64,000 bases of DNA from Alphaproteobacteria bacterium (GTDB taxonomy: Bacteria; Pseudomonadota; Alphaproteobacteria; UBA9655): the NCBI GenBank assembly GCA_017992885.1, contig JAGONT010000003.1, positions 1 to 64,000 of the forward strand, read 5' to 3'. The position numbers and the translations under genes are program-made. Position 1 is the first letter of the stretch; each line of letters begins with the position of its first letter. Shown here piece after piece: positions 18,831 through 28,977 of the stretch. Under the pieces are notes generated by a model. That model did not search any database, was not told where the DNA came from, and saw nothing but the letters and a program-made list of their open reading frames with translations.

Positions 18831-19372
18831 TGTCTTTATGAAATTTTGAGATTTAAAATTTTTCTTTAAAACAACAAATGTTTTTTAGAAGAAAAATTTA
18901 TTTATATATTATGTTGCGTATAATAAACATATGTAAAATATAAGCAAGATAAGATAAAAATAAAAACCTTTATCGGACGTAAGAGTGAGCTAAAAAAGCT
19001 TGAGGATCTCACTCAATCCAACTGAGCTAACTTAGTTATGAGCAATGAAGGCGTATAAGAAAAAGCCGGTTAGCAGAGGAGTTTGCAAAGAGGAAGGCAT
19101 TTTTATCCTTTCCGGTGTAAAATAGCGTGCAATATTGACCTCCCTACTATCTTCAATTTTAGCGGATCGAATAATCAAGATATAATTTTCTTTCTTAATT
19201 AAAGAATATTTTTTAGAAAAAAGAACTTATATAAAATTTTATTTTCATATTTCTATATTTTATATAATCCGATTCTTTATTGGTATTAATACGTAAATTG
19301 CAGTTTAGATAAAATTTTGCTGAAAGGAGAAAAAACAAGGGAAAAGATAAAGAACACTTTATGGGCATGCAG
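18831..19372. other. Non-coding stretch within and after the recD2 duplication
   Basis: Very AT-rich. It holds a stem GAGTGAG (18983-18989) / CTCACTC (19008-19014) and the second block of recD2-upstream similarity. No coding frame supported. Confidence 0.4.
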
Positions 19373-19401
19373 TTGACTAGCATTCCTATTCGATATATTA
19401 A
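19373..19401 (+). promoter_or_regulatory. Sigma-70-like promoter of the F-box-like gene
   Basis: TTGACT (19373-19378), 17-nt spacer, TATTAA (19396-19401), about 50 nt upstream of the ATG at 19451. Confidence 0.5.
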
Positions 19402-19450
19402 TAATCAAGGCTGTATTGAATAATATAGTATATTTTCACAGAGTACTCTT

Positions 19451-20248
19451 ATGAAGAAAAACTTGAAGCTTCTTATCTCATCTTTAATGATCGTCCTAAC
19501 CTTTGCATCACCCCAGGCGATTCAGGGCATGGAGATAGAACCTGCTGATGAATCTGCATTCAAAGGTTGTCCAAAACAAATCAAGGTTATGATTTTACAT
19601 CTTGCTGCTATTGATGAAAGTTTAAACAATCGCAGTCCAGTTAACATGCTACTTGTTTGTAAAGAATGGCGCAAACTGATCGAGGAAGAATCCATCGCTG
19701 GCAAGACCGTAAAGAAACTTTGCCAGGAAGCATGGTATGGCGTACCAGGACATGAAGAAATTTATGAAAGATTTTTAAAAGGCGTATTGATTTACAGACC
19801 GCAAGAGGGAAGCGAAGTGGGGTTGATAACGATGCGGATATCAGAATTATTGAACCCGTTAGAGAGTACGTTTGATTTATCGGAGTGTGGGAATGTAGGT
19901 AAGTATTTGAGTATATCGACAGGTTATCGTAAGAGGAAGAAAGCGGAAAATGAAAACAAGATTGAGATATGGATTGCCCCACGATTTTTGATCGAAAAAA
20001 AACTACAGACTACTGCGAGCCATTTTCAAGATATTTATGGGAAATGGAACGACAGCACGCCGGTAGGTATTTTCTGGACATGGGGAAAATGGAACAATTT
20101 AACTGACTATGATTATCTTGTAACAGAAAACTTTGATCAATTATCTAACAATAATTTATATGAAAAAAGCCGCAACACGAACAACGAGGAGCTGTGGTCG
20201 TGGATTGGGGCATCAATGAGCCATATGCATATTCATTTTATGAACTAA
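19451..20248 (+). CDS. Secreted protein with an N-terminal F-box-like motif
   Basis: 265 aa. Residues 1-26 are a signal peptide (ends IQGM). Residues about 38-80 follow the F-box pattern P-x2-I-x3-IL-x2-L ... L-x-VCK-x-WR-x-LI (CPKQIKVMILHL, then LLVCKEWRKLIEE). F-boxes bind SKP1 in eukaryotic ubiquitin ligases, and bacteria of protists export such proteins to redirect host ubiquitination. The remaining about 180 residues are unrecognised (Trp- and Asp-rich C terminus). The F-box call is from the pattern only; a structure or profile search would settle it. The gene stands alone with its own promoter. Confidence 0.65.
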   Translation: MKKNLKLLISSLMIVLTFASPQAIQGMEIEPADESAFKGCPKQIKVMILHLAAIDESLNNRSPVNMLLVCKEWRKLIEEESIAGKTVKKLCQEAWYGVPGHEEIYERFLKGVLIYRPQEGSEVGLITMRISELLNPLESTFDLSECGNVGKYLSISTGYRKRKKAENENKIEIWIAPRFLIEKKLQTTASHFQDIYGKWNDSTPVGIFWTWGKWNNLTDYDYLVTENFDQLSNNNLYEKSRNTNNEELWSWIGASMSHMHIHFMN

Positions 20249-20589
20249 AATAAGGGCTATTGACAATTATCCAAGTTGAGCACTTTGGTGCCCGGTATCC
20301 AACATGAGATGATACTGGACAAAAGAGTCTGTACATAGATTTCAAACTTTTTCATTGTCCATAGTCCTAATTTCATAGCGGAAAACTGCAACTAGAAAAC
20401 AAGCCAGTCAACTACATACACATAAAACACTTATTCCCCTATCTCTCTAAATTCCATACCCATTAGTGGCCCCACAGCACTCGAATTCTCACACTGAGCC
20501 AAAAGCGCAGGAAGAAAGAGATCTTATTTTATAATAAGTTCACTGTTTAAAAAATAAAATAAGCCATAAAAGCTCACGTTATACATGTG
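20249..20589. other. Intergenic region between convergent genes
   Basis: 341 bp; no gene, strong hairpin or repeat recognised. Confidence 0.45.
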
Positions 20590-21018
20590 CTATGCAGCAA
20601 TTTTCTTTTTATCTTTTTTGTGAGTTCCAAGGCCTATATCTTTTGCAATTGAACTTCTGGCTTTGGAATAATTAGGTGCAACCATTGGATAGCTAGAAGG
20701 CAATCCCCATCTCATACGGTATTGATCAGGAGTCAAATTATAAGCTTTTTTTAAATGGCGCTTAAGCATTTTCTTAGACACCCCATCCTCAAGACAAATA
20801 AGATAATCCGGTGTAATAGAGTCTTCAATGGAAATAGCTGGCTCTTTTGATTCGGAGAGATGAAAGGAATTTTTCTCTTTTGTACTATGTAGGCTGTAAT
20901 GCACTTGTTGAATAAAGGCTGGCAGTTCTTGTATTTCTATTTGATGGTTGGAAACATAGGCAGCGACAATCTCAGAAGTCAGGGCTAAAAATGCTAAAGA
21001 TTCATTAAACTCGGTCAT
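20590..21018 (-). CDS. MucR/Ros family transcriptional regulator
   Basis: 142 aa. The C-terminal half has the MucR signature (VTPDYxxCLEDG...MLKRHL...LTPDQYRxRWGLPxxYPMVAPNYxxxRSxxAKxIGLG). This family is almost confined to Alphaproteobacteria and binds AT-rich DNA in an H-NS-like way. The zinc site keeps Cys, Asp and the first His, but the last His position (xxHY in Ros) is Ala (KKAYN), a natural variant seen in other MucR proteins. The N terminus is helical and may oligomerise. It stands alone and may silence AT-rich accessory genes. Confidence 0.9.
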   Translation of the reverse strand: MTEFNESLAFLALTSEIVAAYVSNHQIEIQELPAFIQQVHYSLHSTKEKNSFHLSESKEPAISIEDSITPDYLICLEDGVSKKMLKRHLKKAYNLTPDQYRMRWGLPSSYPMVAPNYSKARSSIAKDIGLGTHKKDKKKIAA

Positions 21019-21345
21019 TTTGCGTCTTTCTTTTTAATAAAATGAATAAGACTTGTATTATATTATAAGAACAAATGCAATCTGTTTTTCATAGAAAAAA
21101 TAAAGGTACAATTTAAATTCAGAAAATAAATTAGCTTTTCAGATTCTTATTGATCACCATCCCTTATATTAGTTCGTCTAAAAAGTAGGAGGTAATCCAC
21201 TAGAGGTCCTCTGTTCAAAACATATATCTTTCGTAAATATCATTGGCGCTTATCATTAATCAGTCAATTTGTTGTTGCCAAGTAAAAAAGAAGTCGTTAA
21301 TTTTTTACTATTAATTTTACTCTTTGGCAAAAAGCAAGGGAGCCT
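21019..21345. other. Divergent promoter region of mucR-like and PH-domain genes
   Basis: 327 bp, AT-rich, no gene. An AAGGGAG ribosome site for the rightward gene lies at its right end. Confidence 0.45.
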
Positions 21346-21864
21346 ATGAATAAAATAAAGCCATCCTTCAGAAAATCTCTTTGGATCATGCGAGTAAGCT
21401 TATTTTTTCTTTTTCCTCCTCTTTTTTTCCCTGAATATATAGTGGGAGGGCTCACCTGTTCTCTATTTGGTGGGTTATTTGATGGGCCATTTTCTATTCC
21501 AATTGGATATATTATTATAGTCTGCTCTGCATTTTGTTTTGCTATGGGTGTCTACACGAGCACAACCTATGAGATACGTCCTACAGAAGTAAGATATAGC
21601 CTGCACTTTTTCTTGAGTAAAAGGAAAGACATACTCCTCACGAATGTAAAAGAGATTGAATTAAAGATTGGATTTCTTCAAAAATTTTATGGTTTAGGAA
21701 CTATTGTTATCCATACCCAAGCCAGTCTTGCAGGGAATAATAAAACGGGTCTCTCTCTTTTTGATATTGAGAACCCAGATAAAATCTATACACTTTTGAA
21801 AGAAAACTTGTCCAAAGCATCCAGAGTTACAGAACTTAATGCTCTGCCTTGTGAATCATATTAG
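21346..21864 (+). CDS. Bacterial PH-domain membrane protein
   Basis: 172 aa. Two hydrophobic segments (about 16-44 and 50-70) precede a bPH2-type domain of about 80 residues (TTYEIRPTEVRYS...RKDILLTNVKEIELKIGFLQKFYGLGTIVI). The family has been linked to membrane-envelope functions but is poorly characterised. It is monocistronic, converging on the DUF1016 gene. Confidence 0.7.
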   Translation: MNKIKPSFRKSLWIMRVSLFFLFPPLFFPEYIVGGLTCSLFGGLFDGPFSIPIGYIIIVCSAFCFAMGVYTSTTYEIRPTEVRYSLHFFLSKRKDILLTNVKEIELKIGFLQKFYGLGTIVIHTQASLAGNNKTGLSLFDIENPDKIYTLLKENLSKASRVTELNALPCESY

Positions 21865-21951
21865 TCAAGCTAGAAACATTTATCTGAAGGCTACTAGGTT
21901 ATGAGCTCATTGAGGAATAACTCTCGATAAAACCGATAAACAAACTTTTTT

Positions 21952-22566
21952 CTAATCCATAAGCTTATTTAAGTCATTATTATTTGCTGAAAATAGCTCC
22001 AAACTTCCTTGCTGAACAGACCGCAGTACACTTTCTTTATTTGTGCTGTTGAGGAGCCTTTCAAACACATGATTTTTAATAAATTGTTCAAGTAAGAGAG
22101 GAGGCCAGTTGCTATTACTGGCTTCGTTTTCATAAAAATTTCTGGCCTTAGGACAACTCACATCTATTAGTAGGCGATAATGATCCCACGTAAGAGGAGC
22201 TTGAAACTGTGGAATATCTGCACTTTCACTTGAATTATCCTTCTTAGAGAAGGGACAATAGACAAGATAAAATTTGCAACTCTTCTCCAAAATTGAAAAA
22301 CTAAATACGTCTCCAAATTTCTTAACGATTTGCACAGAAAGTTGGCATAAAAGTTCCTGATGATCTTCGTCACTCGCCATCCACTGGTTTTCATATTCAA
22401 CAATCAGTCTACCAATCTTCCAATGAAGATTGAGCGTCTTAACACGAGATTCTTGTAAAGTAGGGTATTGTTCTTGATGAAGGAGAGAAGAAATTTCCGT
22501 ATAGAGTTTCTCAATGCCTACAAATGGAAAAGAGAAAGAATGCATCGCATATTGTCGTCGTCCCAT
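21952..22566 (-). CDS. DUF1016 (YhcG-type) N-terminal domain protein, nuclease half missing
   Basis: 204 aa resembling the N-terminal domain of YhcG-like proteins (YxEISSLLHQEQ, LNLHWKIGRLIVEYE, LTWDHYRLLIDV). Full-length relatives are about 340-370 aa and carry a C-terminal PDDEXK nuclease domain, absent here. Full YhcG proteins often join restriction or toxin-like loci. Either a naturally short form or a truncated gene. It lies 84 bp downstream of traD on the same strand and could be cotranscribed with it. Confidence 0.65.
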   Translation of the reverse strand: MGRRQYAMHSFSFPFVGIEKLYTEISSLLHQEQYPTLQESRVKTLNLHWKIGRLIVEYENQWMASDEDHQELLCQLSVQIVKKFGDVFSFSILEKSCKFYLVYCPFSKKDNSSESADIPQFQAPLTWDHYRLLIDVSCPKARNFYENEASNSNWPPLLLEQFIKNHVFERLLNSTNKESVLRSVQQGSLELFSANNNDLNKLMD

Positions 22567-22650
22567 AAACTCCCTGTAAATATTATTTTTATAGATTTAT
22601 TTTCAGCACGCTAGCAGAAGAGCAAATTGAATTCAATTGTGATTTAGATC

Positions 22651-24495
22651 TTATATAATATTCTCCTCTTTTTTTTTAGAAGTTTTATTGACTGGCAATG
22701 TGTAGTCTCTTTCTTTATCCGGTTTGAGTAGAAAAGCATTTTTTTGTGACTTGGGAGCTTGTTGAAACTGCGTTTGCAGCTTTGTAGAAGGATAGTCTCC
22801 AGGGAGTTTGAGATAACATTCAAGATTTTTGAGTTGGGAAAGCTCAGCTGGCATGACAAGAGGCTTTTGGCGCGTATGGTGGCTTAAGGAGACCCCATCT
22901 CGCATGCTGTTGGCCCCATAAGAGATATTTTCTTGCGGCTCTGTCTCTTCTTTATCTCCTAAGACTTTTGAGATCCATTGTTGGGTTGAGGGTTCTGTGC
23001 AACGAAAGAAAAGTTTGGTATTAAAAAGATCCAGCATAGCTTCCGCTGCGTTTCTTCCATAAATGTCTTCCAATTGAGGCTTACTCTGAAACCCTACCAG
23101 AAAACATCCCCCATATTTTCGGCCTTCTGCAAGCCCAGCTTGTAGTCTGGGGAGTTTTTGGAGAGCGGCAAGTTCATCAATCACAAACCATAGTCTTCTT
23201 TTTTGATTCTCAGGAAGCACCATAAGGGCATTAATGGCAATATCCATCCATGCTGAGATGAGAGGTCTTAAGGTTTCTCGCTGATCTGGTCTCGCCGTAA
23301 TAAAGAGCCAACCTTTCTGTCGTTCATTCATCACCCAGTTTCGAATCGAAAAAGCTGGTATTTGTGAATTATCTGGATCTTCTTTTGTGGATGGATTCTC
23401 TCCTCTTTCTTTGGGGGAGAGACTTGGAAAATCTAACTGTCTCAGACACTCTATTTGAGAAGAGAGAACGCTTCGAATAGAGTGAGTGGTTTTTTCATTG
23501 TTTCTATAAGCAAAAGTTGCTGCCTCCGTGTTTTTAAAGAAGTCTTCAAACTCTTTATCCGATGAGCTGAGAAGGAAAGAGTAAAGTTTCTGAACATCCT
23601 TCTCTCCTTGAAAATTAAACTTTCTGAGAGCTGTCTTTAAAACAGCCCGGCTTGCATTATCCCAAAAAGGGTCTTTTGAGTTATCCTTCGATTGAACAAA
23701 GGATTCAGCCAACACATCGTAATGAGAATCCAGATGGCAGTCTACCCAAGGATGCCAATGAGGAGAACGGATGTCTAAGGGATTCAAAATGATGTCTGTT
23801 TTTTTATTATAATAGCGAGAAACATAATTCCCTGTAATATCCATAATAAGGGCTGGATCTCCTCTGTGGCGAAGTTGAGGTAAGATCATGTGAAAGGTAT
23901 TAGTTTTACCTGATCCAGTTGTTCCCGTAATGAGAGTGTGTGATGTTTCCTTATCTTTAAGAAGAGGAAAGTATCCAAGTTCTAGGTCAGAAGCCTCTCG
24001 CCTTCGTTTGATTATTCTTGCAAGCCTTTTAGGAGATTCGAGCGTATTTCCTCGCTGATGTTGATTTCGCTTCTGCGCAAGTCCAAAGAAAAACCAAAAC
24101 CCCATAATGATAAAAAAAGCTCCCCCTGCAAATTTGAGACTTTGAATGGCTATTTCCTCAAGAGCTTTTTCCATAGTTTGTGTGGTTTCTTTCAGATGCG
24201 GGTCTTTGAGAATACTCAAACAACTTCGTTGATAAGATTTTCCTTTTGGAGGTGTATACGCTTGAGAAAGTGCCTTATGTTTTTCCTCAGGGACAGTTGC
24301 AAGCATGAATTGCGCCCAATAGGTCTCTCGTAGGGTTTGCCATCCATAGATAGGAAGTTCATAGCTCTTCCACATAAAGTTTCCTGTCCCAAGAACAAGA
24401 GCTACAATGAGTCCTACAATGAAGATTTGCTTCAACATCCGCAGTTGATGGATATGAACTTGTCCCCCTTGTGTCATCGTTTTAAAAAAAGCCAT
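22651..24495 (-). CDS. traD: Type IV coupling protein TraD
   Basis: 614 aa. Two N-terminal TM helices (about 22-40 and 121-140), then a VirD4/TraD ATPase domain with Walker A GTTGSGKT at 191-198 and Walker B LWFVIDELAAL. The start has a clear AAGGAG site. Family role: hexameric pump linking the relaxosome to the mating channel. It is the last gene of the tra operon, 11 bp after traG. The Asn/Gln-rich C-terminal tail known in F TraD is absent. Confidence 0.95.
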   Translation of the reverse strand: MAFFKTMTQGGQVHIHQLRMLKQIFIVGLIVALVLGTGNFMWKSYELPIYGWQTLRETYWAQFMLATVPEEKHKALSQAYTPPKGKSYQRSCLSILKDPHLKETTQTMEKALEEIAIQSLKFAGGAFFIIMGFWFFFGLAQKRNQHQRGNTLESPKRLARIIKRRREASDLELGYFPLLKDKETSHTLITGTTGSGKTNTFHMILPQLRHRGDPALIMDITGNYVSRYYNKKTDIILNPLDIRSPHWHPWVDCHLDSHYDVLAESFVQSKDNSKDPFWDNASRAVLKTALRKFNFQGEKDVQKLYSFLLSSSDKEFEDFFKNTEAATFAYRNNEKTTHSIRSVLSSQIECLRQLDFPSLSPKERGENPSTKEDPDNSQIPAFSIRNWVMNERQKGWLFITARPDQRETLRPLISAWMDIAINALMVLPENQKRRLWFVIDELAALQKLPRLQAGLAEGRKYGGCFLVGFQSKPQLEDIYGRNAAEAMLDLFNTKLFFRCTEPSTQQWISKVLGDKEETEPQENISYGANSMRDGVSLSHHTRQKPLVMPAELSQLKNLECYLKLPGDYPSTKLQTQFQQAPKSQKNAFLLKPDKERDYTLPVNKTSKKKEENII

Positions 24496-24506
24496 AGCCT
24501 ATCTCC

Positions 24507-27500
24507 TTAAGGAAGTGAAGAATCAGTGGGAAGGGGAAGAGGATCGACAAGAACGCTTTTGGCAGCATTTTTGAGAGTTGTTCCTACTAAGCTTTTATTG
24601 TTGGCCTCCTCTACAGCCTTTTGAAGGGGTTCTTCCTTTTGATCTATCTCTTTTTTTCCCGCCTCGATTTTTGTTGTTACGGTAGAGAATAAATCCTTCA
24701 TGTCTTCCTGAGCATTGATGAGGGGGGACGATGCTTGGTCTTGTCCTTTGTAACGTTCTGACGTTTTTGGGTTTTCTTTTTGCTGTGCCGGGGAGGAACC
24801 TTCAGGAGAGAAAGAAGAGAATGACGTATTTTTATGCGCAGGCTTTTCTATAGACTGTTGGGCATGAGGAGAAGATGCATCTTTAGCTTGCTCTCCTGCT
24901 TGAACGAGTTTGTTAGAACCAAGTCCCACTGCATTTCCTTGAGCCATAAGAGCTTGCGTATGATGCTGATGTTGAGCCTTTGGGTTAGAACTTGCTTGAA
25001 TCTTCTGAGCCTCTCCTTCATAGCGATGAGTGAGATTTTCTTGCTCTTGGGTTGTATTGATAGATTGAATAGAGTACTGCGGATTTTCTTGTTGAAACCG
25101 TTGAAGATAAACATCTCGTTCTTCTCCTCCCTTTTCAAAGATTCTGCGGGCTCTTTCATAGCCTATTTGTTCTGACCCTAAAGTTGATCCTACAGATCTG
25201 GATCCTGAGGAGCTTGACTCTGAGGATCTTGATCCTAAGGGTCCTGAAGTTCCGCTAGGCGCCTCATTGAGGGGCTGGTGAGCAATAAATTTCAACACAT
25301 CTTGATCGAGCACCTTGTTAATAATAAAGCTCTTGCCTTGACTTGAATGCATCTCCTTTGAAAGAGTATTCACATGGCTTTGCGCAATGGAGGATTCTTC
25401 GCGAAGACTTTTTGCATGATTCAGGCTAGCAAAAGCTCCCTTCCCTAATTCAACGCCCTCCGTATCATTTTTTCCCTTGGCATAGGATTGAGCAGCAGAC
25501 ATCACCTTCTCTATATTTTCTGAATACCCTGTTTGTTTAGCAACAGCTGTTGCATCATCAATGGCGCGTTGACGAGCAGATGTATTTGAGCCGCGTGCAC
25601 TCGCCCCGATGCCGAACTGGGGTAGCCCAAAACTCATCCCAACCGCAGCTTCAACAGCTTGTGTCTCATCCATTCTCGTATTTTGCCGTATATCTTTAAT
25701 AAGATTTTTAAAGTTCTGGAGGCTCTGAGCCTCTGAAACATTCACCGCTTTATGAAAATCTTCCCCAGAGAAGATGTCTTTCCCCACCCGTGACATAAAG
25801 TTTGTCGATTCCTGAAGGGAAGCTTCCGTTGCTTCACTGGCAGCCATACTTTTTGTTTCAGCTACACTTTTGGCGTCATTGAGACTGGTTTGCTGAGCAT
25901 AACTTGTGTTTTCTGTACCCATAATCTGTACACTGAGGCGAGAGAGAGCTTGATCTTGAAAAGATTGTGTTCCATCCGCAAAGGTAGATTGCTCAATGCC
26001 CGAGGTATTCATCCCTCTAAAGTGAGAAGCTGTATAAGACGGACTTGTGTTATGTTGAAAGGCTGTGGTGTTTTGATAGGCTTGAGTGCCCATACTGATA
26101 TTTCCTAAGCTAATATTACCCGATACGGTTTCTGCGGCCGCTCCACTCGCGGCGCTCTGCATGGCAGAACCTAAATGTTGAGCAAGGCCTACAAAAGCCC
26201 CTGCTCCTTGTTTAAGGATTCCATAGGAAATAAAGGGAATACTGACAGAAAGCCAAGCTGCAAGGCTTAGCATATCTGCATTAACATTGATAATAGCTGA
26301 AGAGTTTAAAAGAGTCAGTCCTCCTTGCGCACCACGACTCAATGTTTCAGCCTGTCCATAGAGAGTCATAATCAGATTTAAAACCGCATATAAAGGTGCC
26401 CAAAGCTGAGTCCAAACCAATATGCCACAATAAGTGAGGAGAATTTTGTATCCACTTGGAAGAAGAGCTAAAACAACAATGAAGATAAACAAGGCATAGC
26501 TTAAAGCTTCAATGACATTCTTAAATAAAGGAAGGGTTCTTGCGGCAATTTCTCCCGCAACTGTGTAGGCTGACCTTTGTTGCAGCAGGGCTTTTGTTGC
26601 CGCATAGTTTGCAGCAGATCCCAGTTCAGAAAGTTTGTTATTGGAAGAATCCTCAACGGCTTTGATCATCATCTCTTGACGAAGAATATCTGTTGCTGAG
26701 CTAGCCCATGAGGCGGCTCCTGCTAGAAGATAAGCGCTTCCCATAAGGCTGGTGTTGAACACAGACTCTGCGACTTTTCGGCTTTGAACTTGCGAGCCAT
26801 AAATAGCTGTTGCTCGTTTAATCTCTGCTGCCCAAAGTGCATCCAGCTTTTTAACTCCTTCCTGGCAAGTCACAATTTTCCCTGGTACTCCTCCTTCCTT
26901 ATAAAGAAATCCTAAAATGGGTGAGGCACGAGCCTTTACAAACTCCCAAATGTTAGGGGTATTCTGAAGCTCGGTGAACGAGTATTTGTTCCCTATCATG
27001 ACAGGATAAACGACACACTGATTGATAAAACGATCCATATTGCCTTTAAATTCAGGATCGACAATACGAAACTGACCCACCTGACTCATGATGGCTGAGG
27101 CAAAGACAGTCCCTGTTTGGTGGTAAGGCATGTAGCCAGGAAGAGTGAAATGCATTTCAAACTGTTCTGTAACAGACTTTCCAACTTGACTCACTAAACT
27201 TGCAAAGGCTCCTAAGGCAAGAGGAACATTATCAACATCTCTATGATAGTTATTAAGAGGGTCGTGAATATGAATTCTTGTCTTGGGTAAGAATATAAGA
27301 TGTGTGGCAACGACGACCCATAAGAACCATCTTATTCCATCAATAAGTTGACTCCGAAAAAGCATTAAAACGACAACATATGTCAGTCCTACCATAAGCC
27401 CGATGTTAATCAAAGGAATGAGAACTCCCTTCCGGGTATTCAAAAGAGTAGCAATGCCATCAAAGACAAGAGCAAAGAGTTCTCCTCCCCCATAAGTGGT

Positions 27501-27512
27501 TATGACATGCAT
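24507..27512 (-). CDS. traG: Conjugal transfer protein TraG
   Basis: 1001 aa. An N-terminal membrane domain has several hydrophobic segments (about 30-70, 330-400 and 410-440), followed by a long, Ser/Gln/Ala-rich, coiled-coil C-terminal region (about 470-1000). This layout matches F TraG, needed for pilus assembly and mating-pair stabilisation, with a periplasmic tail acting in entry exclusion contacts. Ribosome site GAGAGGG precedes the start. It follows traH by 46 bp. Confidence 0.92.
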   Translation of the reverse strand: MHVITTYGGGELFALVFDGIATLLNTRKGVLIPLINIGLMVGLTYVVVLMLFRSQLIDGIRWFLWVVVATHLIFLPKTRIHIHDPLNNYHRDVDNVPLALGAFASLVSQVGKSVTEQFEMHFTLPGYMPYHQTGTVFASAIMSQVGQFRIVDPEFKGNMDRFINQCVVYPVMIGNKYSFTELQNTPNIWEFVKARASPILGFLYKEGGVPGKIVTCQEGVKKLDALWAAEIKRATAIYGSQVQSRKVAESVFNTSLMGSAYLLAGAASWASSATDILRQEMMIKAVEDSSNNKLSELGSAANYAATKALLQQRSAYTVAGEIAARTLPLFKNVIEALSYALFIFIVVLALLPSGYKILLTYCGILVWTQLWAPLYAVLNLIMTLYGQAETLSRGAQGGLTLLNSSAIINVNADMLSLAAWLSVSIPFISYGILKQGAGAFVGLAQHLGSAMQSAASGAAAETVSGNISLGNISMGTQAYQNTTAFQHNTSPSYTASHFRGMNTSGIEQSTFADGTQSFQDQALSRLSVQIMGTENTSYAQQTSLNDAKSVAETKSMAASEATEASLQESTNFMSRVGKDIFSGEDFHKAVNVSEAQSLQNFKNLIKDIRQNTRMDETQAVEAAVGMSFGLPQFGIGASARGSNTSARQRAIDDATAVAKQTGYSENIEKVMSAAQSYAKGKNDTEGVELGKGAFASLNHAKSLREESSIAQSHVNTLSKEMHSSQGKSFIINKVLDQDVLKFIAHQPLNEAPSGTSGPLGSRSSESSSSGSRSVGSTLGSEQIGYERARRIFEKGGEERDVYLQRFQQENPQYSIQSINTTQEQENLTHRYEGEAQKIQASSNPKAQHQHHTQALMAQGNAVGLGSNKLVQAGEQAKDASSPHAQQSIEKPAHKNTSFSSFSPEGSSPAQQKENPKTSERYKGQDQASSPLINAQEDMKDLFSTVTTKIEAGKKEIDQKEEPLQKAVEEANNKSLVGTTLKNAAKSVLVDPLPLPTDSSLP

Positions 27513-27558
27513 ATCATTCCCTCTCGTTCATGACAGTGATGTGATAACTGACTTCTGA

Positions 27559-28977
27559 TCACTGCCTGGTTCCTTGTTGTTGAGAAATGAACATATTTTG
27601 AAGCTTAAGCTCAATCTGATGGGTTCGTTCAATAGCTTCTAAGGTGAGAGAGATTTGCTCAAACATCTTGGTTCTTTCGGCAAAGAGATGTTTTCGAGTG
27701 TCTTCAATACCCGTTCTGAACTCCTTCATCACACCATCATTAACTTGGACTTGTTTCAGCTGGGTCACACTGTTCCAGACAAGCTCCATGACTTCATCGA
27801 GATATTGAAGAAGAATGTCATGAGCAATAGCATCTTGATAAGAAGAGATGGTAATGGGAGATCCTTGCTTAAAGGCCATCTCCACAGCCATGATCTTTAA
27901 AATAGGAATCATGGTGGAGTTTACAAAATCTTGTTCTTCTCCAGTGAGCGCTTTCGTATTTTCCCACAACCTTTCTTTTATAGAATGCAACAGAGTACTT
28001 ATTTTTTGAGCAAGAGCTTTATCTCCTAAAGTAAAAGGCTGGCTTAACCGAGGATTGAGGCACTTATCAGGCTCATGATTATCGCACCTGTAAATTTGGG
28101 CCGGCTGTTTTCCTTCAATAAGCGCGGATATAAGATTAGGATCGCTGCTTTGAGAGGGGTAATATTTAAAGTGGAGTCGGTATTTTTTATCTCGTTTGTC
28201 TTGGAGTCTCTGGGAGATAATGGTTCCGGAGATGGTCATAAAGAATTCAGCAAGATCGTTATCAGCCCCTAAAAAGGAGTTCTTCTTCAAAGCATTCCAA
28301 GCGATATTAAATTCATCCCCCAACATATCTTGGAAACCAGGCACGTTATTTTTTTCCGCATTCGTCGCCTCTCTTTCTCCTTTAGCTCCACACTTCTGAC
28401 GACTTTGGACCCAATCACTGACTTTTCCATAGCTATTGCCCATAGCATTGCATAAAATTGCAGAGGATTTATCAGACTGAGGCCACACAGCTCCCATAAG
28501 AGTTGCTCCCGCTTCACAGGAGTTAATATTCTGGTTGGTCATTTCTTGAACCCTGGCCAAAAGACCATCTAGATTACTCTTAATTAGAGGCGTAACCGTT
28601 GAGAGAGCAAGACTGAATGCATACCCTGCTGCATTGCTGCCAATGTTGCGCAAAAGTTGAATGAACTCTTGGGCATTGATGTAACTAAAACCTCCTAAAA
28701 AAAGATCAATCCCTCCACAACCCGCCCGAGGGTGGGGCATTTGCAGAGAGAAGATCTCTGCGTTATTGGCTTTAGAACGAGCAAATATACTGCCTCCTGT
28801 ATAAAACCCTCCCCTTTGATCTTGATAGCCTCCTCCTTCCGTTATGTTATTAGCCATGCCTAATACTTCAAAGGCTTTCTCGAGATTTTTTTGCATGCCT
28901 TTCCCATAGAGAGGAGAGCTTAACAAAAATAAGCCAAGCAAGATTTTCAAATGAAGAGTCCAATACACTTTTTTCAT
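27559..28977 (-). CDS. traH: F-type pilus assembly protein TraH
   Basis: 472 aa. N-terminal signal peptide (1-25), then the typical TraH domain (GGIDLFLGGFSYIN, CNAMGNSYG, QLKQVQV). Predicted outer-membrane/periplasmic role in pilus extension together with TraF, TraU and TraW. The start codon overlaps the traF stop (ATGA). Confidence 0.95.
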   Translation of the reverse strand: MKKVYWTLHLKILLGLFLLSSPLYGKGMQKNLEKAFEVLGMANNITEGGGYQDQRGGFYTGGSIFARSKANNAEIFSLQMPHPRAGCGGIDLFLGGFSYINAQEFIQLLRNIGSNAAGYAFSLALSTVTPLIKSNLDGLLARVQEMTNQNINSCEAGATLMGAVWPQSDKSSAILCNAMGNSYGKVSDWVQSRQKCGAKGEREATNAEKNNVPGFQDMLGDEFNIAWNALKKNSFLGADNDLAEFFMTISGTIISQRLQDKRDKKYRLHFKYYPSQSSDPNLISALIEGKQPAQIYRCDNHEPDKCLNPRLSQPFTLGDKALAQKISTLLHSIKERLWENTKALTGEEQDFVNSTMIPILKIMAVEMAFKQGSPITISSYQDAIAHDILLQYLDEVMELVWNSVTQLKQVQVNDGVMKEFRTGIEDTRKHLFAERTKMFEQISLTLEAIERTHQIELKLQNMFISQQQGTRQ

